From positions 32,436 to 96,435 of the forward strand of contig JACRDP010000024.1 in NCBI GenBank assembly GCA_016212855.1: a stretch of 64,000 nucleotides of DNA, given 5' to 3'. The notes below the pieces were generated by a model. That model searched no databases and had not been told where the DNA came from. It saw nothing but the letters and a program-made list of their open reading frames with translations. Positions 57,581 to 64,000 of this stretch are shown in pieces. Numbering within the stretch: the stretch's first letter is position 1; each line of letters begins with the position of its first letter. The translations under genes were made by a program, and so were the position numbers. The DNA comes from Elusimicrobiota bacterium (GTDB lineage Bacteria; Elusimicrobiota; Elusimicrobia; UBA1565; UBA9628).

Positions 57581-57975
57581 AGCGCGCCTTCGTGGACACC
57601 TCCGGCTGGTACGCCTACGTCCGCGCGGACGAACCCGCGCACGGCGCGATTCGGGCGGCGCTCGAACGCTGGGAAGGGCGGCTCGTCACGACCGACTTCG
57701 TCTTCGACGAGACCGTCACCCTTTCCCGCCTGCGGCTCGGCTCCGCGCACGCCGCGCGCATCGGCGAGACCTTGCTCGACCCCGGCGTCGTCGAGCTCGT
57801 GCGCCTGCTCCCCGAGGATTTCGAAGACGCCTGGGGCTTGTTTAAGAAGAACGCGGACAAGGGCTGGTCCTTCACCGACTGCTCATCGTTCGCGGTGATG
57901 CGGCGCCTGCGCCTATCGGAAGCGATCGCGACCGACCGCCATTTCCGCCAGGCCGGCTTCGAAACCCCCGCCTAG
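57577..57975 (+). CDS. PIN-domain (VapC-like) toxin
   Basis: RAFVDTSGWYAYVRADEPAHGAIRAAL, TTDFVFDETVTL, SFTDCSSFAVMRRLRLSEAIATDRHFRQAGF. Confidence 0.9.
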   Translation: MKRAFVDTSGWYAYVRADEPAHGAIRAALERWEGRLVTTDFVFDETVTLSRLRLGSAHAARIGETLLDPGVVELVRLLPEDFEDAWGLFKKNADKGWSFTDCSSFAVMRRLRLSEAIATDRHFRQAGFETPA

Positions 57976-58035
57976 CGGCAGGCGGCGGGAAGCGCGAGCA
58001 GGACGGCGGCGGCGACCGCTCGAAGCGCCGCCATG

Positions 58036-59208
58036 TCATTCCCTGAGAACGGACTCCGGGGAGCTCACCGGCGCGGCGGCGAGCGTCGGGGCGGCGCCAC
58101 CCTCGGGCACTCTCACCAGCGCGGCGCTGGTGTTGCCCACGAGGTCGCGCGCGACCACGCGGTAGGAGCCGGGCTCCTGCGCAATCGCGGCCTTCTGAAT
58201 CGTCGTGGGCATCCCCGCGACGGGCGCCGACCACTCGTACATGAGATCCTTGGGCTTGCCCGCCGCGTCGAGCTTCCACACGCGGATGTGGGCCAACCCG
58301 AGCTCGTTGGTGTCCTTGATCTCGACCACGTCGGGATCTGAGGCGGCGGAGACGAGCCAGATCTGAGGCGGCGTGTCGTCGGCGACGAGGCGCATCAGGT
58401 ACTCGCGCGGCGTCACCGCCTGGCCCGGGAAGCGGGCGTCGAAATCGGTATAGGCTGCGCCGTTGAAGAAGGGACCCGGATCGGTGTGGGCGTCGCGCAT
58501 GCCACGGTCCGATTCTTCATGAGTGATCACATGCGCGCGATCCCGCGGGAGGTTCGTTTCCTTGGCAATCGCGCGGACGAGCCAGGCCATCGACGCGTAC
58601 ATGCGCCAGTACTTCGCGGGGTTCCAGTCGTCGGCGAGAAAGGGCTCCTTCTTCTCGGGATGGCCCGACTCCGTCTCGATGCCGACCGAGGCCGCGTCGA
58701 TCGCGCCGTTCTTGACGTGGTTGGCGATGTTCTCGATCTTGACCATGCGGATCACGCGGCCGTCGCGGCAGACCATGAAGTGGGCGGCGGTCTTCTGCTT
58801 GAGGAGCCAGGACACCGAGCCGTCGCAGGAGCCGGGCTTGCCCGTCGCGCCGCCGGAGGCGTGCAGGACGATGTACTTGATCTCGCCGCGATCGACGCGG
58901 TCGGCGGGCGTGACGCCCGTGCTGATCTTCCGCTTCTTCTTGTTGCGGCCGATCACGGTGCGGCTCATGCCCTCCATCTTGTCGACCATTTCGGCGTAAT
59001 CGTAATTGACCAGGCCTTCCTCGACCGAGATACCGTCCGTGGGAGGAGTAGAGACGGCGACGACCATCGGAATCGCGATGCCCGTCTCGAGGCCGAAAGC
59101 CCGGGCGTCCTCGAGGAGGGCCGCGGCGGCGTCGGGTCGCGCTTCAACGGGCGCGGAGGCGAGGAGGAGAGCGGCGGCCGGAATCAGAGCGGCGATTCGA
59201 GTGCCCAT
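58036..59208 (-). CDS. N-acetylmuramoyl-L-alanine amidase (amidase_2/PGRP-like), secreted
   Basis: EIKYIVLHASGGATGKPGSCDGSVSWLLKQKTAAHFMVCRDGRVIRMVKIENIANHV..., VGIETESGHPEK, HVITHEESDRGMRDAHTDPGPFF. Confidence 0.85.
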   Translation of the reverse strand: MGTRIAALIPAAALLLASAPVEARPDAAAALLEDARAFGLETGIAIPMVVAVSTPPTDGISVEEGLVNYDYAEMVDKMEGMSRTVIGRNKKKRKISTGVTPADRVDRGEIKYIVLHASGGATGKPGSCDGSVSWLLKQKTAAHFMVCRDGRVIRMVKIENIANHVKNGAIDAASVGIETESGHPEKKEPFLADDWNPAKYWRMYASMAWLVRAIAKETNLPRDRAHVITHEESDRGMRDAHTDPGPFFNGAAYTDFDARFPGQAVTPREYLMRLVADDTPPQIWLVSAASDPDVVEIKDTNELGLAHIRVWKLDAAGKPKDLMYEWSAPVAGMPTTIQKAAIAQEPGSYRVVARDLVGNTSAALVRVPEGGAAPTLAAAPVSSPESVLRE

Positions 59209-59256
59209 CTTGAACAGAGTACCCGTCCGCGGCCCCCGCGTCCTGGGTCTAAAGAC

Positions 59257-61869
59257 CTAGACCGGGCGCGAGACGCCGAGCGACCCGCCGAGGGCCGCGA
59301 CGAACTCCTGCGGGGTGCGATAGCGCTTCTCGGGGTCGGCCTGGAAGGCCTTGAGAAACACTTCATCCAGGGATTCGGGCAGCCCCGCGGTCGCGCGCGA
59401 GGGCGGGATATAGCTCATGTTGATCTTGTTCATGAGCATGCCCGCGCTGACCCCGATGAAGGGCAGTTGACCGGTCAGCATCTCATAGGTACAGATCGCC
59501 AACGCATACACGTCGGACTCCTTGCGCACCACGCCCTGCTCCTGCTCGGGCGCCATGTACGGCGGAGTGCCGACCACCGTGTTCGTCATCGAGTAGCGCG
59601 TGAGCGCATCCTTGGCCACGCGCGCGATCCCGAAGTCCATGACCTTGACCGCGCCCGCGCCGGTCACCATCACGTTCGAGGGCTTCATGTCGCGGTGGAT
59701 AACTCCGCGGGAATGCGCATAACTCAGAGCGTCGCCCATCGCCTGCGTCACCCGCAGCGCCTCGGCGGGCTTGAGCCGTCCGCTGAGCTGAACGAGCTCG
59801 TGAACGGTCTTGCCGTCCACGTACTCGAAGACGAGATAAACGTCGTCGCCCTCCTCGGCGATCGCGTAGATGTCGACGATGTTCGGATGATGCATCGAGG
59901 CCACGGTCTTGGCCTCGACGATGAAGCGGTCGCGCTCGCGGGCGTTCAGGCGCAGCTCGTCGCGCATTTTCTTGATCGCCACGCGACGGCCGAGCGAACG
60001 ATCCGTCCCTTCATAGACCATGCCCATGCCGCCGGAGCCGATCTGGCGCGCGATCTCGTACTGGCCGCGGATGAGCGCCGCGGGCGCGGCGGACTTGAAC
60101 AGCGGCGCCGGGCCGGCCTGCGGAGCCCGGGAGGACTTCGTGAAGACGGAGACGACGGCCTGCTTGACCGGCGCGAGCACGATCGAGAGAAGGCCCAAGG
60201 CGAGCAACAGGCCGCCGCCGATGGCGGCCCCCACAAGCAAGCCGAAGCTCCCGCTCCGCCCGGAGGAGGCCGGCGCGGACTGCGGCGCGCTCCCGGCCGT
60301 CGCGCGCGTCTCGCCCGGAAACAGGAAGAGGATGTCCGAGTCGGACGGCAGCTGCAAATTCGCCGCTTCCTCCGCGGCTCGCCGGTACCTGGAATCGATC
60401 TCCGCCGCGCGGAGGATGTCGCGCATCATATCGTCTTTGCGGCCGAGCCCGCCGTAGGCGTGGGCGCGCGCGGCATAGGCCAAGGCGTTGTTCGGGTCGG
60501 CGGCGAGCATCTCGTTGGCGGTCGCCAGGGCGTCGTTCCAGCGGCGCGTACGGTTCTCGGCGATCGCCTTGGTCGTGAGCAGCGCGATGTTGCCGGGGAC
60601 CAGAAGCAGTCCGGCCTTCGCGTCCCGGAGCGCTTCTTCCCAACGGCCCAGTCGTCCATAAACCGTGGCGCGCATGTTGAGCAAAGCGGGGTTGTTCGGG
60701 TCCTGAGCGAGGGCTTTGGTCAAGGTCTCGAGAGCGTCGCCGGAATCGTTCAGCTCGATCGCGCGCTTCGCTTTGCTCAGCGCCTGGACCGAAGCCGCGC
60801 GTACGGCGCCGGTCGCGGCGACTCCGGCGTTCTCAGGGGAAAGACGAGCGGAGGACGCCTCCGAAGCCGGGCCGGGCTGACCCGGACCGCCGCTTCCCAA
60901 AGCCGCGGCCCGCGCCGTCGCGGCCGCGCCGCCAGACGATGTCGTCGCGGCTCCGGCGACGCGACCCTGCGAGGAATGCAAGGTCTCGCGCGCGTTCATA
61001 TCCCCGGGATCGAGCGTCAGGGCCGAGCGCGAATCGATGATCGCGCTGGGATAGTCCCCGAGATTGAGATGCGCGATGGCGCGGCCGCTCAAAGCCTGCT
61101 GATACTCCGGGTCGCGGCTGAGCGCCTGATTGAAAGCCGCGACCGCTTGAACGTGCCGGCCGGCGCCGTTGAGCGTCTTCCCGAGGTTGGCGTAGGCGGG
61201 AGCCGCCTGCGTCGTCGCGGCGGTGCGCTCGGCGAATCCCACCAGCTCTTCCTTGTTGAAGATCTTCGTGACGATCGGTTCGGAGGCGCGGATGAAATCC
61301 GCGACGACCCTCGGCTTCGCCCCCGCCTGCGGCCGGAAGCTCTCCATGGCGCCGCGCATGTCGGTCTTGATGTCCGTGCGGCGTCCCGTGTAAGGCGCGG
61401 ACTCGCGCGTGATCCGGTTTTCCTTCACGTCGTTCTCGAGATCGACGAATTTGTACGCGCCGCGGATGACGTCCATCGACTTGAGCCTGTTGCAGCCGTC
61501 GGCGAACCGGCACCGGTCGGAGAATTCGACGATCCCCGCGTAAGAGCCCGTGCCGAACTCCTTGTCGAACTGGACGGACCGCTCCTTTTCTCGTTCCGCC
61601 CAGGGGGGCTGAGGCGTGACGGGAGCGATCACAGACGGTCCTGCCACCATCGCGGCCGCCGGGCCGAGGACCGCCGCCTTCGGGACGTCTTCGGCTTCGT
61701 TCAACCGCTCCAGGAGCAGATCGAGATTCTCGACGTCCTCGGCGTCCGGAGCCTCCTTCGACGCCTTACCCGGAACGGTGGTGCCCGTTTTAGCGGGCGG
61801 ATGCGCGGCCGGCAGGGAATCGCTAGCGGCCGCCGTCAACGCGAGTCCGACCAACCAGGGCCAAATCAT
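59257..61869 (-). CDS. Receptor-like Ser/Thr protein kinase: signal peptide-TPR-TM-kinase
   Basis: TPR region ALAQDPNNPALLNMRATVYGRLGRWEEAL; TM LLVGAAIGGGLLLALGLLSIVL; kinase IGSGGMGMVYEGTDRSLGRRVAIKKM, HRDMKPSNVM, DFGIARVAKD, GTPPYMAPEQ. Confidence 0.95.
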   Translation of the reverse strand: MIWPWLVGLALTAAASDSLPAAHPPAKTGTTVPGKASKEAPDAEDVENLDLLLERLNEAEDVPKAAVLGPAAAMVAGPSVIAPVTPQPPWAEREKERSVQFDKEFGTGSYAGIVEFSDRCRFADGCNRLKSMDVIRGAYKFVDLENDVKENRITRESAPYTGRRTDIKTDMRGAMESFRPQAGAKPRVVADFIRASEPIVTKIFNKEELVGFAERTAATTQAAPAYANLGKTLNGAGRHVQAVAAFNQALSRDPEYQQALSGRAIAHLNLGDYPSAIIDSRSALTLDPGDMNARETLHSSQGRVAGAATTSSGGAAATARAAALGSGGPGQPGPASEASSARLSPENAGVAATGAVRAASVQALSKAKRAIELNDSGDALETLTKALAQDPNNPALLNMRATVYGRLGRWEEALRDAKAGLLLVPGNIALLTTKAIAENRTRRWNDALATANEMLAADPNNALAYAARAHAYGGLGRKDDMMRDILRAAEIDSRYRRAAEEAANLQLPSDSDILFLFPGETRATAGSAPQSAPASSGRSGSFGLLVGAAIGGGLLLALGLLSIVLAPVKQAVVSVFTKSSRAPQAGPAPLFKSAAPAALIRGQYEIARQIGSGGMGMVYEGTDRSLGRRVAIKKMRDELRLNARERDRFIVEAKTVASMHHPNIVDIYAIAEEGDDVYLVFEYVDGKTVHELVQLSGRLKPAEALRVTQAMGDALSYAHSRGVIHRDMKPSNVMVTGAGAVKVMDFGIARVAKDALTRYSMTNTVVGTPPYMAPEQEQGVVRKESDVYALAICTYEMLTGQLPFIGVSAGMLMNKINMSYIPPSRATAGLPESLDEVFLKAFQADPEKRYRTPQEFVAALGGSLGVSRPV

Positions 61870-61881
61870 AGGGGTTTAGAC

Positions 61882-61910
61882 AGTGTAGGCCCGGTCCGGC
61901 GTCTTGTCAA
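61882..61910 (-). promoter_or_regulatory. Promoter TTGACA-N17-TACACT for TPR-kinase 1
   Basis: TTGACA 61910-61905, TACACT 61887-61882; ATG 61869. Confidence 0.65.
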
Positions 61911-61925
61911 TCCGCCGGAGGGCCC

Positions 61926-61954
61926 TTGACAGATTCAGGCGCCCGGGGTTAAAC
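61926..61954 (+). promoter_or_regulatory. Promoter TTGACA-N17-TTAAAC for the small secreted protein
   Basis: TTGACA 61926-61931, TTAAAC 61949-61954; ATG 61983 with GAGG upstream. Confidence 0.6.
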
Positions 61955-61982
61955 TGGATCGTCGGCGTCTCGACGAGGTTTT

Positions 61983-62327
61983 ATGAAAAAAAGGGTCACC
62001 CGGTCCCGTTTTTCGCTGCTGATCGTGTTCGCGGCCGCCTCGGTCTTCACGGCTTCCGCCGGCGGCGACGAGAACCCGCGGGTCATCTATCAGAATCAGC
62101 TTCTCGGCGGCAACCTGTCGGCACCGGATGTGAAGCTGTGCAACGAGCGGGTCGGAGAGCGGAGCGAGGCAAACGCGGCCACCTACGACCAATGCAAGGT
62201 CACCCGCCTGTTCGTCGCGGATCTCCTCGACCAGAAGACAGTCCCGGGCGCTCCGCCGATGTTTAAGGCCGCCTACGTGAACAAGACCGAGATCCCGATG
62301 GTCGCGGACGTCATCAAGCGGAAATAA
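61983..62327 (+). CDS. Small secreted hypothetical protein
   Basis: MKKRVTRSRFSLLIVFAAASVFTASAGGDENPRVIYQNQLLGGNLSAPDVKLCNERVGER... Confidence 0.65.
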   Translation: MKKRVTRSRFSLLIVFAAASVFTASAGGDENPRVIYQNQLLGGNLSAPDVKLCNERVGERSEANAATYDQCKVTRLFVADLLDQKTVPGAPPMFKAAYVNKTEIPMVADVIKRK

Positions 62328-62346
62328 GCGGCGGCCCGGCGTCCGC

Positions 62347-64000
62347 CTAACTCGACTTGGCGCGGGCCCCAAGCGATCCACCGAGAGCCGCGACGAACTC
62401 CTGCGGCGTCCGGTAGCGCTTCTCGGGATCGGCCTGGAAGGCCTTGAGGAACACCTCGTCGAGAGACTCCGGCAGTCCCGCGATCGCGCGCGAGGGCGGG
62501 ATATAGCTCATGTTGATCTTGTTCATCAGCATCCCCGCGCCCATGCCGATGAAGGGCAGCTTGCCGGTCAGCATCTCGTAGGCGCAGATCGCCAGCGAGT
62601 ACACGTCGGACTCCTTGCGGACCACGCCCTGCTCCTGCTCGGGCGCCATGTACGGCGGCGTGCCGACGACGGTGTTCGTCATCGAGTAGCGCGTCATCGC
62701 GTCCTTGGCCATGCGCGCGATGCCGAAGTCCATGACCTTGATCTGGCCGGAGGACGTCTTCATCACGTTCGACGGCTTCATGTCGCGGTGGATGACCCCG
62801 TGCGCGTGCGCGTAGGTCAGGGCCTCGCCCATGGCGCGCGCGACGTTGACGGCGTCGGCCGGCTCCAGGCGCCCCGCGGTCTGCACGAGGTCGTGCACGG
62901 TCTTGCCGTCCACGTACTCGAAGACGAGGTAGACGTCGTCGCCCTCTTCGGCGATCGCGTAGATGTCGACGATGTTCGGGTGATGCAGCGAGGCCACGGT
63001 CTTGGCCTCGATGATGAAGCGGTCGCGCTCGCGCGCGTTGAGGCGCAGCTCGTCGCGCATCTTCTTGATCGCCACGCGCCGGCCCAAAGACTTATCCGTG
63101 CCCTCGTAGACCATGCCCATGCCGCCGGCGCCGATCTGGCGCGCGATCTGGTACTGGCCGCGGATGAGCCCGCCGACGTTGCCGCCGACCGAGGCCGGCT
63201 GGGCGGTCGCGACCGCCGCGCGCGGATCGGACTCGGAGCGCTTCGTGAACACCGCCGTCACCGCGTTCTTGACCGGCTCCATGACGATCGAGAGCAGGCC
63301 GAGGGCGAGCAGAAGTCCGCCGACGATGCCTGCGATGACCAGGACGCTGAAGCTCCGTCCCCGCCCGGAGGCGGCCGGAGCGGACTTCGTCGCGCTCTTG
63401 GCTGACTCTCCCGGGAACAGGAACATCACGTCCGCGTCGGACGGCAGCTGAATATTTTTCGCGTCTTCTGCGGCCTGACGGAAGTGTGCGTCCAGAGACG
63501 CCGCGCGCAGGATGTCGCGCATCATATCGTCCTTGCGGCCGAGACCGCCGTAGGCGTGCGCCCGGGCGGCGTAAGCCCAGGCGTTGTTCGGGTCGGCGGC
63601 GAGCATCTCATTGGCGGTCGCCAGAGCGTCGTTCCAGCGGCGCGTGCGGTTCTCGGCGATCGCCTTGGTGGTCAGCAGCGCCACGTTGCCTGGAGCCAAA
63701 GCCAGGCCGGCTCTCACGTCCCGGAGCGCCTCCTCCCAGCGGCCCAGGCGGCCGTACACTTGAGCGCGCATATTGAGCAGCGCCGGATTGTTGGGATCCT
63801 GCTCGAGGGCCTTGGTCAAGGTGTCGAGCGCGCTCTCGGCGTCTCCGAGCTTCAGCGCGCTTTTCGCGCCGGCGAGCGCCTGGTCCGCGGCGGCGCGCGT
63901 CGCGCCGGGCGAAACGAGGGCCGCAGCCGCGGCCGGGCTCGCGCTCGCGGAGCCGTAGGAGGCGAAGCCCTCGCGGCCGCCGGCGCCGAGCGCGGCGGCG
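62347..64000 (-). CDS. Second TPR-TM-Ser/Thr protein kinase; 5' end beyond window
   Basis: IGAGGMGMVYEGTDKSLGRRVAIKKMRDELRLNARERDRFIIEAKTVASLHHPNIVDIYA, HRDMKPSNVM, DFGIARMAKD; close paralogue of 59257-61869; frame stays open to 64000. Confidence 0.93.
   Translation of the reverse strand, partial: AAALGAGGREGFASYGSASASPAAAAALVSPGATRAAADQALAGAKSALKLGDAESALDTLTKALEQDPNNPALLNMRAQVYGRLGRWEEALRDVRAGLALAPGNVALLTTKAIAENRTRRWNDALATANEMLAADPNNAWAYAARAHAYGGLGRKDDMMRDILRAASLDAHFRQAAEDAKNIQLPSDADVMFLFPGESAKSATKSAPAASGRGRSFSVLVIAGIVGGLLLALGLLSIVMEPVKNAVTAVFTKRSESDPRAAVATAQPASVGGNVGGLIRGQYQIARQIGAGGMGMVYEGTDKSLGRRVAIKKMRDELRLNARERDRFIIEAKTVASLHHPNIVDIYAIAEEGDDVYLVFEYVDGKTVHDLVQTAGRLEPADAVNVARAMGEALTYAHAHGVIHRDMKPSNVMKTSSGQIKVMDFGIARMAKDAMTRYSMTNTVVGTPPYMAPEQEQGVVRKESDVYSLAICAYEMLTGKLPFIGMGAGMLMNKINMSYIPPSRAIAGLPESLDEVFLKAFQADPEKRYRTPQEFVAALGGSLGARAKSS

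Noticed and set aside
58486-61929. 1147-aa + strand ORF
   Set aside because: Antisense to the amidase and TPR-kinase genes with clear domains; shadow ORF.

Overview
64-kb window of a high-GC bacterial chromosome, possibly Elusimicrobiota (inferred from gene style, not proven). Most of it is densely packed core genome: tsaD-ctpA-envC-like-ftsX; glgA-scpB-scpA-trpS; CCA-adding enzyme; DEAD helicase; uvrB; a carbamoyltransferase/SxtJ/DUF5989-like module; amtB; lysC; nadC-birA-greA-queG; fixCX; cpaF; tilS; cyclophilin-nnrE-Yip1-sppA; two GGDEF proteins; tmRNA; a VapBC-like pair; an amidase; and two paralogous TPR-TM-Ser/Thr kinases (the second runs off the right edge). No rRNA, tRNA, CRISPR, prophage or intact transposon was seen. 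The strongest signals outside ordinary annotation are: (1) about 20 genes whose start codon (ATG, GTG or TTG) lies 5-9 nt, usually 6-7 nt, after a -10-like hexamer, implying widespread leaderless transcription; (2) a secreted protein made of eight 20-aa Cys/His repeats (GYxACRDxGxxHGVCLSAx); (3) apparent CTG starts for tsaD and possibly queG; (4) an in-frame amber codon splitting an EnvC/M23 gene; (5) an acetyltransferase-TPR-TM-kinase-C-lobe fusion ORF; (6) a perfect 64-bp palindrome and a 29-bp inverted repeat that look like small mobile or REP-like elements; (7) a tmRNA with an apparently atypical tag (ANTQLAWATA) 7 nt upstream of a diguanylate cyclase gene. Many long ORFs in the track are antisense artefacts of high GC3 and were not called.
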